Shown: piece by piece, positions 6,663 to 16,472 of the stretch
Numbering within the stretch: position 1 is the first letter of the stretch
Layout: each line of letters begins with the position of its first letter
From: Alphaproteobacteria bacterium
GTDB taxonomy: Bacteria > Pseudomonadota > Alphaproteobacteria > Caulobacterales > Caulobacteraceae
Assembly: GCA_025359785.1 (NCBI GenBank)
Contig: JANYET010000062.1
Coordinates: 1-45,121, forward strand
DNA length: 45,121 nt
Direction: 5' to 3'
Translations under genes and position numbers: made by a program
The notes under the pieces: model-generated
What the model was told of the DNA's origin: nothing
The model's input: only the letters and a program-made list of their open reading frames with translations
Database searches by the model: none

Positions 6663-8803
6663 GGCGATCTTCTGAGGTCTGGGCCCCAGGTCCAGGGCCT
6701 GCGGCCGCGCTGGTCTTGCGCCCAGACGACACGCCATCTGCCCGGCGCCTGGCGATAGAGTTCGGCCGACCCGCCGCGCGCGAAGTCGGCGCCGGTCAAC
6801 ACCAGCGGCGCCGGGCAGCTTTCCGCCGGGAAGTCGTTGCGAAGGATGACCACCTCGGCCGAGCCGCACATCTGCGCAAAGCGGCCGTCCTTGAGCGGAC
6901 GCTTCACATTCCAGGCCGAGGCGATCTTCAGCGGCGCGGTCGCCAGCGGGGTACAGCTCCAGTGGTCGCAGTCGTAGTTCACATCCCGCGCGGCTTCGGT
7001 CTTCAGGGGGGCAAGGCCACGCCGCCGCGCCCAGAGCTCCGCGCCGAACAGCTTCACGTCGGGCCGGAACAGCACCGCGTCGCCGCCGGAGCGGACCGCG
7101 ACCGCCGCGCCGGCGCCATCGACCCAGGCATCGGGCGTCGGCGGTTTCGGGGCGAGGTTGACCGCCAGCGCCAACGGCAGGCCCAGCCAACGCAGGCGGC
7201 CTTTCCATAGGCAAAGCCATAGCAGGCCCAGGAAGGCGACCGGCAGCGCCCACTCCGGCCCGCTGGCGACATTCAGCACCGCGTAAGGCGCCGTGGCCGC
7301 GATGTGCGCGACCCGGTTCATCAGATCGATGGCGAAGCCCGCGACTTCCAGTGGCCATTTGCCGAGGCCGAAGGGCGCCAGCACCGCCCCGATTGCCAGG
7401 CCCGGCATCATCAGGAACCCCGAAATCGGCTCGGTCACCAGGTTGGAGATCAGACCCCAGGTGGAAACCCGGTTGAAATGCTGCATGGCGAACGGGCTGG
7501 TCGCCGTGCCGGCGACGAAGCTCGCGGCCGCGCCGGCCAGCGTCCAGGTCCACAGCCCCTGCACGATCCGGATGGGCCAGGGCGTGTTGATTTCCTTCAC
7601 TGGATGCGGCCAGGCCTCGGCCAGCGCCACAAGGGCGGCGGTGGCGGCGAAGGACATCTGGAAGCCTGGCTGGGTCACCGCCTCCGGCTGCAGGATCAGG
7701 ACGACAAAGGCGGCCAGCCCCAGGGCATGCAAGCTGATCGCCTGGCGATCCACCAGGATGGCGCCAAAGGCCACGGCGGCGGTCACCGCGGACCGCTCCG
7801 CCGGCGGCGGCGCGCCGGACAGGATCAGATAGGCCAGCACGGATGCGAGCGCCAAACCCGCCGCCAGCTTCTTGCCGGAGATGCGCAAGGCCAGCCAGGG
7901 CCAGGCCGCGACCCCGAACCGCGCGAGGGCGAAGACGAAGCCGCCGACGATCGCCATGTGCAGGCCGCTGATCGAGATGATGTGCGCCAGGCCGGCAGCG
8001 CGCAGATCGTCCACCTGAGCCTTGGGAATGAAGGCCTCGTGGCCTGTCGTCATGGCCGCGGCCAGACCGCCGGTGCTGATCCCCAGGGTGTCCACGATCC
8101 GCCGGGTCAGCGCCCAGCGCAGGGCGTTTACCCGCATGGTCATCCGCAGACGCCAAGGCGGCAGCTCGCGCGGATACCAGGTCTGGACAGGCCCCAGCGC
8201 GAACCCGACCCCGCCGACGCTCTGGAAGAAGGCGTCCCGGGCGAAATCGTAGGAACCTGGGCTGGCCGGCTGCGGTGGGCTGTTGATCACCGCCAGCACG
8301 CTGATCGGCTCGCCCGGCGCGGGCAGATAGCCGCCACGAAGCGTGATCCGGACCCGGATCGGCGTGGCGGCCGGCGCCCAGTCGCCGATCCGCGAGGGCG
8401 CGATCAGCAGGCGCGGTCCACCCTGCCCCGGGCTCGCCACATCCATCACCCAGCCTTCGAGGCGCTGTGGCCGGGCCTCAGCCGGCGCAACCGGCGCCTT
8501 GGCGCCTTCGGTCCGCAAGGTCGCCATGGCCAGGCCGGCCAGGAAGCAGGCGGCCAGGACGACGCTCGCCGTCAGCACCCGCGATCGGCTCCATCGGTTG
8601 ACCGCCAGGAGCAGGACGGCGGCCAGGGCCAGGCCGGCAAAGCCTGTCCAGATCTGCGGCTCGCGCAGCAGAGCGAAATAGACGCCGGCGCCGCAGCCGA
8701 ACGCCACCGGCGTCCAGAGCGTCCAGCGGTCGGCTTGCCGTTCGATCTGCTGGCCCAGCCACCGCCAGGCGCCGCTCGGGCTAGGACGCGCGGGACCCCG
8801 CAT
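6659..8803 (-). CDS. comEC: ComEC/Rec2-family DNA uptake channel protein
   Basis: A 714-residue polytopic inner membrane protein of the ComEC/Rec2 family, the channel that carries single-stranded DNA into the cytoplasm during transformation. Two N-terminal hydrophobic segments frame a soluble DUF4131-like domain. The core Competence domain contains AAGLAHIISISGLHMAIVGG (about residues 280-300), the hallmark of the family, then many membrane helices. A C-terminal soluble region follows (VNYDCDHWSC and later cysteines). A full metallo-beta-lactamase domain is not evident; the tail looks shortened and keeps few metal ligands. ATG 8803 is chosen since an upstream extension would run into the gltX start at 8862. 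It is divergent from gltX with 58 bases between the starts. A functional competence system cannot be inferred from this gene alone. Confidence 0.9.
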   Translation of the reverse strand: MRGPARPSPSGAWRWLGQQIERQADRWTLWTPVAFGCGAGVYFALLREPQIWTGFAGLALAAVLLLAVNRWSRSRVLTASVVLAACFLAGLAMATLRTEGAKAPVAPAEARPQRLEGWVMDVASPGQGGPRLLIAPSRIGDWAPAATPIRVRITLRGGYLPAPGEPISVLAVINSPPQPASPGSYDFARDAFFQSVGGVGFALGPVQTWYPRELPPWRLRMTMRVNALRWALTRRIVDTLGISTGGLAAAMTTGHEAFIPKAQVDDLRAAGLAHIISISGLHMAIVGGFVFALARFGVAAWPWLALRISGKKLAAGLALASVLAYLILSGAPPPAERSAVTAAVAFGAILVDRQAISLHALGLAAFVVLILQPEAVTQPGFQMSFAATAALVALAEAWPHPVKEINTPWPIRIVQGLWTWTLAGAAASFVAGTATSPFAMQHFNRVSTWGLISNLVTEPISGFLMMPGLAIGAVLAPFGLGKWPLEVAGFAIDLMNRVAHIAATAPYAVLNVASGPEWALPVAFLGLLWLCLWKGRLRWLGLPLALAVNLAPKPPTPDAWVDGAGAAVAVRSGGDAVLFRPDVKLFGAELWARRRGLAPLKTEAARDVNYDCDHWSCTPLATAPLKIASAWNVKRPLKDGRFAQMCGSAEVVILRNDFPAESCPAPLVLTGADFARGGSAELYRQAPGRWRVVWAQDQRGRRPWTWGPDLRRSP

Positions 8804-8861
8804 GCTAAGAGGCGCCGCCCCGGCGTTCGCCGCCGCAGCGTCTCCAGGCTTTTCGTTTCCG

Positions 8862-10271
8862 ATGTCCGACAAATCCGTCGTCACCCGTATCGCCCCCTCG
8901 CCGACCGGCGCCATGCACATTGGCACGGCTCGCACGGCACTTTTCAACTGGCTTTATGCGCGCCACACCGGCGGCAAGTTCCTGCTGCGCATCGAGGACA
9001 CCGACCGCGAGCGGTCTACCGAAGCCGCAGTGCAGGTGATTTTCGACGGTCTGGCCTGGTTGGGCCTCGAGGCGGACGAAACCCCAGTGTTCCAGGCGAG
9101 CCGCGCCGAGCGCCACACCACGGCCGTCGATGAGATGCTGGCGCGGGGCAGCGCCTATCGTGACTACATGACCCCCGACGAGCTTGAAGCTGAACGCACC
9201 CATGCGCGCGCCGAGGGCCGCGTGGTGCGATCATCGTGGAGGGACCTGACGCCCAACGACGCGCCGGACCGGCCGTTTGTGGTGCGCCTGAAGGCGCCGC
9301 TTACCGGCGCGACCCTGATCGACGACCAGGTGAAGGGCCCCGTGACCTTCCAGAACAAGGATCTCGATGATCTGATCCTGCTGCGCACGGACGGCACGCC
9401 GACCTACAACCTCGCCGTCGTGGTCGACGACCACGAGATGGGCGTGACCCACGTGATCCGCGGCGACGACCATTTGAACAACGCCGCGCGCCAGACCCTG
9501 ATCTACCAGGGCCTCGGCTGGACGCCGCCCGTCTGGGCGCACCTGCCGCTGATCCACGGTCCCGACGGGACCAAGCTCTCCAAGCGCCATGGCGCCCAGG
9601 CTGTCAGCGAGTTCGCCGATATGGGCTACCTGCCCGAGGCCATGCGTAACTACCTGGCCAAGCTCGGCTGGGGCCACGGCGACGACGAGATCTTCGATGA
9701 CGCCCAGGCCGCCCTCTGGTTCGATATCAAGGACGTTGTGGGCGCGCCCGCACGGCTGGACTGGGCCAAGCTCAACCACCTGAACAACCACTACATCCGC
9801 CTGGCCGAGCCGGCGCGGCTCGCAGCCCTGGTCGCGGACATTCACCGGAGCCGCGACCTCACCCTGCACGACGATCATCTCACCGCCCTGGCTCACGTGA
9901 TCCCCTTCGTGCGCGACGGGGCCAAGACCACGCTGGAGCTGGCGGACGCCACGGTCTTCGCGCTGGCCCGGCGGCCCTTGGGGTTCACCGACAAGGCGCG
10001 CGAGCTGGTGACCAATCCAGAGACCCGCGAACGTCTAGGCCGCCTTCGCCACGCCCTGGCCGCGGCGCCCGCCTGGGATGTGGCGACCCTTGAAGGCGTC
10101 AACCGCGGCTTCGCCGAGGCCGAGGGCGTCGGCATGGGCAAGTTCGGTCCCGCATTGCGGGCCGCGCTGTCGGGCGGCGCGCCGGCGCCAGACCTCGCCG
10201 GCGCCCTCGTAGCGCTCGGAAAAGATGAAAGTCTCGGGCGTCTCGACGATGCGCTTTCGCTTAACGGGTAA
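8862..10271 (+). CDS. gltX: Glutamyl-tRNA synthetase
   Basis: A 469-residue class I aminoacyl-tRNA synthetase charging tRNA-Glu. The HIGH-type motif is HIGT (residues 19-22 in APSPTGAMHIGTARTALF). The KMSKS-type motif is KLSKR (from about residue 238, followed by HGAQ). The C-terminal third is the helical anticodon-binding domain. The ATG at 8862 (MSDKSVVTRIAPSP) fits the family N-terminus; a frame-open extension to 8802 would overlap the divergent comEC start. Many alphaproteobacteria carry two GluRS paralogues and form Gln-tRNA through GatCAB, so specificity for tRNA-Glu versus tRNA-Gln cannot be settled here. gltA follows after 58 bases. Confidence 0.95.
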   Translation: MSDKSVVTRIAPSPTGAMHIGTARTALFNWLYARHTGGKFLLRIEDTDRERSTEAAVQVIFDGLAWLGLEADETPVFQASRAERHTTAVDEMLARGSAYRDYMTPDELEAERTHARAEGRVVRSSWRDLTPNDAPDRPFVVRLKAPLTGATLIDDQVKGPVTFQNKDLDDLILLRTDGTPTYNLAVVVDDHEMGVTHVIRGDDHLNNAARQTLIYQGLGWTPPVWAHLPLIHGPDGTKLSKRHGAQAVSEFADMGYLPEAMRNYLAKLGWGHGDDEIFDDAQAALWFDIKDVVGAPARLDWAKLNHLNNHYIRLAEPARLAALVADIHRSRDLTLHDDHLTALAHVIPFVRDGAKTTLELADATVFALARRPLGFTDKARELVTNPETRERLGRLRHALAAAPAWDVATLEGVNRGFAEAEGVGMGKFGPALRAALSGGAPAPDLAGALVALGKDESLGRLDDALSLNG

Positions 10272-10329
10272 CGCGCTATAAGCCGTTTCGAACGGGCGTT
10301 TCACGACGACCAATTTCGAGGGGGCAGGC

Positions 10330-11610
10330 ATGGCCGACACAGCAAAAATCAGCATCGGCGGCAAGACGATCGACTTGCCGATCCTGAAGGGCACGACCGG
10401 CCCGGATGTCGTGGACATCCGCAAGTTCTACGCCGAAAGCGACGCCTTTACCTACGATCCGGGCTTCACCTCGACGGCGAGTTGCGAAAGCAAGATCACC
10501 TACATCGACGGCGACGCCGGTGTTCTGCTGCATCGCGGCTATCCGATCGGCGAGCTGGCCGAGAAATCCACCTTCCTCGACACCTGCTACCTCCTGCTGC
10601 ACGGTGAATTGCCGAACGCCAAGCAGTACGCGGACTTCGAACATACGATCACCTATCACACCATGCTGCACGAGCAGTTCGATAGGTTTTTCCAAGGCTT
10701 CCGTCGGGATGCTCACCCGATGGCGATCATGACCGGCGCGGTTGGCGCACTCTCAGCCTTCTACCACGACAGCACCGACATCAACGATCCGCAGCAGCGG
10801 ATGATCTCGGCCCACCGCCTGATCGCCAAGATGCCGACGATCGCGGCGCGCGCCTTTAAATACTTCACCGGCCAGCCCTTCGTGCACCCGCGTAACGACC
10901 TGTCCTACGCGGAGAACTTCCTGCGCATGTGCTTCTCGGTCCCAGCCGAGGACTGGAAGCCCAACCCGGTGCTGACGCGGGCCATGGACCGCATCTTTAT
11001 CCTGCACGCCGACCACGAGCAGAACGCGTCCACCTCGACCGTGCGCCTGGCTGGTTCGTCGGGCGCCAATCCGTTCGCCTGTATCGCCGCGGGTATCGCC
11101 TGCCTCTGGGGCCCCGCGCATGGCGGGGCCAACGAAGAGGCGCTGAACATGCTCAAGGAGATCGGGACCGTCGATCGGATTCCCGAATACATCCAGGGTG
11201 TGAAGGACCGCCGCTACCGGCTGATGGGCTTCGGCCACCGCGTCTACAAGAACTACGATCCGCGGGCGACCGTGATGCAGAAAACCTGTCACGAGGTGCT
11301 GGCCGAGGTCGGCGATGCGGACGATCCCCTGCTGAAGGTCGCGATGGAACTCGAGCGGATCGCGCTCTCCGACGAGTATTTCATCGAGCGCAAGCTCTAC
11401 CCGAACGTCGACTTCTATTCGGGCATCACGCTCCGCGCCCTGGGCTTCCCGGCCGAGATGTTCACGGTGCTGTTCGCTGTGGCACGCACCGTCGGCTGGA
11501 TCAGCCAGTGGAAAGAGATGATCGAGGACCCGGCCTACAAGATCGGCCGCCCCCGCCAGCTCTACACCGGCGCCCTGCAACGCGCCTACGTTCCGGTCGA
11601 TAAGCGCTAA
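10330..11610 (+). CDS. gltA: Citrate synthase
   Basis: A 426-residue type II (Gram-negative, NADH-sensitive type) citrate synthase, condensing oxaloacetate and acetyl-CoA at the entry of the TCA cycle. The catalytic triad is in place: His264 ([10 protein letters not shown]), His303 ([14 protein letters not shown]) and Asp361 (NVDFYSG). The N-terminal small beta domain of about 40 residues that distinguishes type II enzymes is present. GAGGGG 7 bases before the ATG is a strong ribosome binding site. The gene sits 58 bases after gltX and may have its own promoter there, though I see no clear -35/-10. Confidence 0.97.
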   Translation: MADTAKISIGGKTIDLPILKGTTGPDVVDIRKFYAESDAFTYDPGFTSTASCESKITYIDGDAGVLLHRGYPIGELAEKSTFLDTCYLLLHGELPNAKQYADFEHTITYHTMLHEQFDRFFQGFRRDAHPMAIMTGAVGALSAFYHDSTDINDPQQRMISAHRLIAKMPTIAARAFKYFTGQPFVHPRNDLSYAENFLRMCFSVPAEDWKPNPVLTRAMDRIFILHADHEQNASTSTVRLAGSSGANPFACIAAGIACLWGPAHGGANEEALNMLKEIGTVDRIPEYIQGVKDRRYRLMGFGHRVYKNYDPRATVMQKTCHEVLAEVGDADDPLLKVAMELERIALSDEYFIERKLYPNVDFYSGITLRALGFPAEMFTVLFAVARTVGWISQWKEMIEDPAYKIGRPRQLYTGALQRAYVPVDKR

Positions 11611-11639
11611 CAATTTCCGGACCCGAGCCACGGCCCAGA

Positions 11640-13202
11640 GTGATCGGAGCCCTGAGCGGACTGGTCATTGGACTATTCGCCCTACCCGCCGTCGGTATGG
11701 CAGCGACTGTGGTGATCGACAGTGGGCCTATACGCGGCCTACAAGGCAACGGCGTCGCAGCCTATAAAGGTATTCCATTCGCTGCGCCGCCCGTGGGGCG
11801 TTTGCGCTGGCGCGAGCCCCAGGCCGTCCAATCCTGGACGGGCGTGCGCGTCGCCACCACCTTCGCGCCGGCTTGCCTGCAACGCGGCGTCTCCATGCCG
11901 GGCGAGCCTGATCCGAAGACCAGCGAGGATTGCCTCTATCTGAATGTCTGGGCGCCGGCCGGCAGGTCGCGCGCAGTCCGGCCCGTGATGGTGTTCATTC
12001 CGGGTGGTGGCTATACCAACGGCGCGACCTCTCTGCCGCTCTATTGGGGAGACCGGCTGGCCCGACGCGGCGTGGTGGTGGTGACGTTGTCCTACCGCCT
12101 AGGGCCGCTGGGTTTCTTGGCCCACCCCGAGCTCACTGCGGAATCGCCGCACCAAAGCTCTGGAAACTATGGCCTGATGGACCAAACCGCTGCCCTGACC
12201 TGGGTCCGGCGTAATATCAAGACGTTCGGTGGCGATCCAGCTCGGGTGACTATCTTCGGCCAGTCGGCTGGAGCCATGTCGGTCAGCATGCTGATGGCCT
12301 CGCCGCTGGCCCAGGGCCTCTTTCAACGAGCCATCGGCGAGAGCGGCGGGCTGTTCGAGCCGTTGCAGCTGGCGCCCAACTACGGCTTGCGGGTCGCCGA
12401 GCGCGATGGCGTGGCCTTCGCGAAGTCCGTGGGGGCAACATCGCTGGCCGAGCTTCGGCGCCTTTCTGGTACGCAACTGCTGAAGGGTGACCTCGGCAGA
12501 GTTTCCCACCCGGTGATCGAGCCTTACGCCCTGCCGCTGTCACCCTACGGCGCCTTCGTGACCGGCCGTCAGACGCGCGTACCGATCCTAGTGGGCTGGA
12601 ACGCCGAAGAGGCGCGCTCGCTCACCGATTTCAGCAAGGTCCGCGCGGCGAGCTTTGCCGAGGACATCCGCAAAGCCTTCGGGCCACTGCCCTCCGCTCT
12701 CATAGACGCCTATCCCCACGCGGATGACACACAAGCGATCCAGGGCCGTGCCGATTTCGAGCGTGACCTGCGCTTCGCCTGGGACAATTGGAGCTGGGCA
12801 AGACTGCAAGCCGCCGCTGGCTCACCGGCCTACGCCTATCGCTTCGAACACCGGCCGCCGTTTCCGGCCGGCTCGGTTCGCGCCGGTTGGGGCGCGTCGC
12901 ATTTCGCCGAGCTCTGGTACGTTTTCGATCATCTTGACCAGGAACAGTGGCGGTGGACCACGTCGGATCGCATGCTGGCGGACGCCATTGCTGGCTATTG
13001 GGTAAATTTCGCGCGGTCTGGCGACCCCAACGGCCCCGGCTTACCGACCTGGCCGAGGTTCGACGCAACCGGAGGGCTGATCCTGAGGCTGGACGATCCA
13101 ATCGCCGCCGGGCTCCCGCCTGAACTTGCGACCTTGAAGGTGCTTGACGAAATCTATGCCCAGTTCCGAGGCGCATCGTTCGGCAAGGTCAAGACGCCCT
13201 AA
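11640..13202 (+). CDS. Secreted type B carboxylesterase
   Basis: A 520-residue alpha/beta hydrolase of the carboxylesterase type B family. The N-terminus (MIGALSGLVIGLFALPAVGMAAT) is a signal peptide, so the enzyme is probably periplasmic or secreted. The type B signature EDCLYLNVW is at 97-105. The nucleophile is Ser209 in FGQSAGAMS. The oxyanion loop reads PGGGY (121-125). A late GASHFAELWYVF supplies the likely catalytic His, and the acid is probably in NAEEAR. The start codon is GTG. Substrate unknown; such enzymes cleave a range of carboxyl esters. It stands between gltA and lpxB and its stop overlaps the lpxB stop tail to tail by four bases (CTAA). It looks like an accessory insertion into a conserved neighbourhood. 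Confidence 0.9.
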   Translation: MIGALSGLVIGLFALPAVGMAATVVIDSGPIRGLQGNGVAAYKGIPFAAPPVGRLRWREPQAVQSWTGVRVATTFAPACLQRGVSMPGEPDPKTSEDCLYLNVWAPAGRSRAVRPVMVFIPGGGYTNGATSLPLYWGDRLARRGVVVVTLSYRLGPLGFLAHPELTAESPHQSSGNYGLMDQTAALTWVRRNIKTFGGDPARVTIFGQSAGAMSVSMLMASPLAQGLFQRAIGESGGLFEPLQLAPNYGLRVAERDGVAFAKSVGATSLAELRRLSGTQLLKGDLGRVSHPVIEPYALPLSPYGAFVTGRQTRVPILVGWNAEEARSLTDFSKVRAASFAEDIRKAFGPLPSALIDAYPHADDTQAIQGRADFERDLRFAWDNWSWARLQAAAGSPAYAYRFEHRPPFPAGSVRAGWGASHFAELWYVFDHLDQEQWRWTTSDRMLADAIAGYWVNFARSGDPNGPGLPTWPRFDATGGLILRLDDPIAAGLPPELATLKVLDEIYAQFRGASFGKVKTP

Positions 13203-14368
13203 ACCCGCCGCTCAACCAACAGCTTCAGCACCGCCTCGGCGGCGGCCTCGGAGGGATCGGGACCGCCGCGCCCCATCGTATCGAGCGCGGCGTACTGGGC
13301 GGCCACCTGGCGGCGGCGCAGGTCCGGGTTGTCGAGGCGTTGTGCGACGGCCTGGGCGAGCTTTGCCCCCGTGCAGTCCGCCTGCACCAGTTCCGGCGCG
13401 ACAAACGCCTTTGCAGCGATGTTGAACAGCGTGATGTAGGGCGTTCGGATCAGGCGTCTCAGGATGGCGTAGGTGAGCCTGCCCAGTCGGTAGCCAACGA
13501 CCATCGGGGCCCCGGCCAGCGCCAGTTCGGTCGTCACGGTCCCCGAGCAGGCGAGCGCCGCCGTGGCCGCCTTCATCGCGTCGAGTTTGCCCTCATCGCC
13601 TTCGATCACATGGGCCCGGTGCGGCCAGCCGGCGACCCTGGCCTTGACCATCGCGGAGACCGTGGGCGCGGCCGCGATCACCACGTGCAGGGCCGGACGC
13701 TCCGCCTTGAGGCGGCGCACGGCGTCCTCGAAGGGTGGCAGGACGCGCTCGATCTCCCCGGGCCGGCTGCCAGGCAGGACCAGCAGGATCGGATCGAGCG
13801 GGCCCGCACCGATCTGCTCGCGGAGCCTGTCAGGCCGCGCCGTGGAGAAATCCAGACTGAGCGCCGAGTTGCCGACGAAGGTGACGGGCAGGCCCTGCGC
13901 CTCGAACCACGGGGCGTCGAAGGCATGAATGGACAGCAGGTGATCGACGGTCGCGGCCAGGGTCTTCGCCCGGCCCGGCCGGGTCGCCCAGACCTGGGGT
14001 CCGACATATTTGATCAACGGCAGTTTCGGATCCAGGCGGCGCAACCCCTGCGCGACCCGCAGTGTGAAGCCCCAGGAATCGATCAGCACGGCCACATCGG
14101 GCTTTTCCCGGGCCGCCAGCGCCACGGTCTCGCCGACACGCTTCACGATACGCGGATAGGCCAGCAGGCCCTCCACCAGTCCCAGGATCGAGATGTCGGC
14201 GATATCGAACGGGCTCTGGACGCCCTCGGCCGCCATGCGCTCACCGCCCACGCCGACAAAGCGGACGCCATCGCCGAGCCTGGCCTTCAGCGCCCGCGCC
14301 AGGCCCGCGCCTCGATCGTCGCCAGAGGCCTCGGCCGCCACCAGCATGACGGTGAGCGGCTGGCTCAC
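13199..14368 (-). CDS. lpxB: Lipid-A-disaccharide synthase
   Basis: A 389-residue GT19 glycosyltransferase joining UDP-2,3-diacylglucosamine and lipid X (2,3-diacylglucosamine 1-phosphate) to form the beta-1,6 disaccharide of lipid A. It acts at the inner face of the inner membrane. The N-terminal signature VAAEASGDDRGAGLARALK (11-29) is typical. IKYVGPQVWA and LVLPGSRPGEIERVLPPFE follow, and CSGTVTTELALAGAPMVVGY is in the C-terminal nucleotide-binding half. The ATG overlaps the lpxI stop (ATGA). It is the last gene of the long minus-strand envelope block. Confidence 0.96.
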   Translation of the reverse strand: MSQPLTVMLVAAEASGDDRGAGLARALKARLGDGVRFVGVGGERMAAEGVQSPFDIADISILGLVEGLLAYPRIVKRVGETVALAAREKPDVAVLIDSWGFTLRVAQGLRRLDPKLPLIKYVGPQVWATRPGRAKTLAATVDHLLSIHAFDAPWFEAQGLPVTFVGNSALSLDFSTARPDRLREQIGAGPLDPILLVLPGSRPGEIERVLPPFEDAVRRLKAERPALHVVIAAAPTVSAMVKARVAGWPHRAHVIEGDEGKLDAMKAATAALACSGTVTTELALAGAPMVVGYRLGRLTYAILRRLIRTPYITLFNIAAKAFVAPELVQADCTGAKLAQAVAQRLDNPDLRRRQVAAQYAALDTMGRGGPDPSEAAAEAVLKLLVERRV

Positions 14369-15204
14369 GAGGCCGGCGGTTCCAGGCCCACGATGAACAG
14401 GCCCAGTTCGTCGGCCAGGCTGATCACCGTCTCGCGGTCCAGCACCAGCAGGTGGCCCGCCTCGCCGACGATTCCGGCGAGCCCTGCCCGCGCCACCGCT
14501 TCGACGGTCGCCGGCCCGATGGTCGGCAGGTCGACCCGCCGTTCCTGGATGGGCTTGGGCGCCTTGGCCAGCACGCCGGCCGGCGCTCCGGGCCGACCTC
14601 TGAGGGCTTCGGGGAGCTCGGCGACGCGAGCCAGCAGCGCGTCGGTGCCCTCGGCGGCCTCCAGCGCCAGCACTAACCCCCGACAGACCACGGCGGCTTG
14701 GCCCGCGTCGAGGCGTCCGATGGCGCGGGCGACGTCCATGGCCTGGGCAATGTCGGCCGCGATGTCTTCGCCAGGCAAGATAGCGCCCAGCGGCCCAGCG
14801 CCGAGGCCCAGGTCGTCCATCACCTCGTGCGCGCCCTCGACCGCGAAGCCTTCCTTCTCGAACTCTCCGACCAGCATCCGCAGCAGCGCGTCATCGCCCT
14901 TACGGGCCGCGGCGATGGCGGCCGGCAGGGCCTGCAGGCCGCGAAAGTCGGGCATCAGGGTGGTGAAATCCGGGCGAGCGACCTGCCCGGCCAGGCAGAC
15001 GGCCTCACAGCCGGCGCGCTTCAGGGCCTTGAAGCACTTTCCGAGCTCGGCGAGCCCAACCTCATCGCCGGTGAAGGGCTCGAGGCCGGCGCCGGCAAAG
15101 CCCTTGAGGCGAATGACGAACAGCGGACGCCCGGAGCGTTCGCAGTGCTCGGCGATCTCCACGGGCAGGCTCCCGCCGCCGGCGATCAGCCCGAGCTTGC
15201 GCAT
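14365..15204 (-). CDS. lpxI: UDP-2,3-diacylglucosamine pyrophosphatase LpxI
   Basis: A 279-residue LpxI (DUF1009) protein that hydrolyses UDP-2,3-diacylglucosamine to lipid X and UMP. Alphaproteobacteria use it in place of LpxH. The N-terminus MRKLGLIAGGGSLPVEIAEH is the family signature. GPATVEAVARAGLAGIVGEAGHL near the C-terminus is the second conserved block. Length matches the characterised Caulobacter enzyme family. It starts directly after the lpxA stop (no gap) and overlaps lpxB by four bases, so the order lpxA-lpxI-lpxB follows the reaction order. Confidence 0.94.
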   Translation of the reverse strand: MRKLGLIAGGGSLPVEIAEHCERSGRPLFVIRLKGFAGAGLEPFTGDEVGLAELGKCFKALKRAGCEAVCLAGQVARPDFTTLMPDFRGLQALPAAIAAARKGDDALLRMLVGEFEKEGFAVEGAHEVMDDLGLGAGPLGAILPGEDIAADIAQAMDVARAIGRLDAGQAAVVCRGLVLALEAAEGTDALLARVAELPEALRGRPGAPAGVLAKAPKPIQERRVDLPTIGPATVEAVARAGLAGIVGEAGHLLVLDRETVISLADELGLFIVGLEPPAS

Positions 15205-16002
15205 CTAGACCTCGCGTTCGGGCAGGCAGAGCGGACGGTTGGCGTCCGCGCGGATGAAGTCGATGATCTCCATCACCTCGGCTGAGCTCGAATAGGTCTC
15301 GACCGTATCATCCAGGCGCTCCTGGAAGGTCCCTTCGTCCGCAAAGAGGAGACGGTAGGCGGCGCGCAGGGTGTTGATGGTTTCACGATTGAACCCTCGA
15401 CGCTTCAGCCCCACAAGATTCAGACCCTCGAGGTGGGCATGGTTGCCCCACACCGAACCGTACGGGATCACATCCTTTACGACCGCGGCGAGGCCGCCGA
15501 TCATCGCGTGACGGCCAACCCGGGTGAACTGGTGGACAGCCGCCAGACCCCCAACAATCACAAAATCGGCGATCTGACAGTGCCCACCTAGTGTGGCCTG
15601 CTTGATGAGGATGACGTTGTCGCCGACGATACAGTCGTGCCCGACGTGAGACTCGATCATGAAAAAGCCGTGCGAGCCGACCCGGGTCACACCGCCGCCG
15701 TTGACGGTTCCGATGTTCATCGTGGCGTGTTCGCGGATGACGTTGTCGTCGCCGATGATGAGTTGGGTATCTTCACCACGATACGCCGTGTGCTGAGGAG
15801 GCCCGCCAAGCACCGAGAAGGGGTGGACGCGATTTCGCGCGCCGAGCTCCGTCGAACCTTCGACGACGACATGTGACGCCAAGATGGTGTCGGCGCCGAT
15901 CTTGGCGCTTGGCCCGATGACGCAGAACGGCCCGATGCTGACCCCGTCAGCAAGCTCGGCGCCCTTGGCGACGATCGCCGTCGGATGGATTTCGATGCTC
16001 AC
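15205..16002 (-). CDS. lpxA: UDP-N-acetylglucosamine O-acyltransferase
   Basis: A 265-residue left-handed beta-helix acyltransferase that puts the first 3-hydroxyacyl chain from ACP on UDP-GlcNAc, the committed entry to lipid A. Hexapeptide repeats run through the first two thirds. The catalytic His lies in the [18 protein letters not shown] segment, and the C-terminal part is the helical domain ([18 protein letters not shown]). I choose the GTG at 16002 because it overlaps the fabZ stop as GTGA, like the other junctions of this operon, and [10 protein letters not shown] matches the family N-terminus. A nine-residue longer form from ATG 16029 is open but would lie inside fabZ. Confidence 0.95.
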   Translation of the reverse strand: MSIEIHPTAIVAKGAELADGVSIGPFCVIGPSAKIGADTILASHVVVEGSTELGARNRVHPFSVLGGPPQHTAYRGEDTQLIIGDDNVIREHATMNIGTVNGGGVTRVGSHGFFMIESHVGHDCIVGDNVILIKQATLGGHCQIADFVIVGGLAAVHQFTRVGRHAMIGGLAAVVKDVIPYGSVWGNHAHLEGLNLVGLKRRGFNRETINTLRAAYRLLFADEGTFQERLDDTVETYSSSAEVMEIIDFIRADANRPLCLPEREV

Positions 16003-16472
16003 TGCGTGTCCACCACCATGGCTGCCCATTCCGCTTCCGCGGCGACCTTGTCGTCGATCATGGCGCGGCCCTTGAACTTGTAGATGTCACGGCGCGAATG
16101 CGTGACTTCCACGGGCATGCGTAGCACCGCGCCTGGCCGAACCGGGGTCCGGAAGCGGCAATTGTCGAGTGACATGAAAAAGATCGCCTTGCCCGTGGTG
16201 TCGACCTCAAGCGATTTCGACATCAGCACCGCGCTGGTCTGGGCCATCGCCTCGACGATCAGAACGCCCGGCATGACCGGATAGTCGGGGAAGTGACCCG
16301 CGAAGAACGGCTCGTTAACGGTCACGCACTTGATGCCGACAATCGATTGGCTGGCGACATAGTCTTCGCAGCGATCGACAAGCAGGAACGGAATCCGGTG
16401 CGGAATTCGCCTCATGATTTCGGTGATGTCGATCACGCTGGGAGCTGCGCTCACCGGGGCCTTACGGCTCAT
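15999..16472 (-). CDS. fabZ: 3-hydroxyacyl-ACP dehydratase FabZ
   Basis: A 157-residue hot-dog-fold dehydratase removing water from (3R)-hydroxyacyl-ACP in fatty acid elongation. It competes with LpxA and LpxD for the hydroxyacyl-ACP pool. The catalytic pair is His60 ([15 protein letters not shown]) and Glu74 (VEAMAQ). [12 protein letters not shown] is at 23-34. The ATG at 16472 overlaps the lpxD stop (ATGA); an open extension to 16529 would lie within lpxD and is not used. The lpxD-fabZ-lpxA order is the usual one. Confidence 0.96.
   Translation of the reverse strand: MSRKAPVSAAPSVIDITEIMRRIPHRIPFLLVDRCEDYVASQSIVGIKCVTVNEPFFAGHFPDYPVMPGVLIVEAMAQTSAVLMSKSLEVDTTGKAIFFMSLDNCRFRTPVRPGAVLRMPVEVTHSRRDIYKFKGRAMIDDKVAAEAEWAAMVVDTQ

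Noticed and set aside
6663..8156. Minus-strand frame continuous with the ASCH gene, giving 593 codons
   Set aside because: The part upstream of 6662 overlaps comEC in another frame and is Arg/Gly/Pro-rich junk. Only the last 95 codons after the ATGA overlap are coding.
16003..16029. Nine-residue N-terminal extension of LpxA (ATG 16029)
   Set aside because: Would lie inside fabZ, while GTG 16002 gives the GTGA overlap seen throughout the operon and the right family N-terminus.
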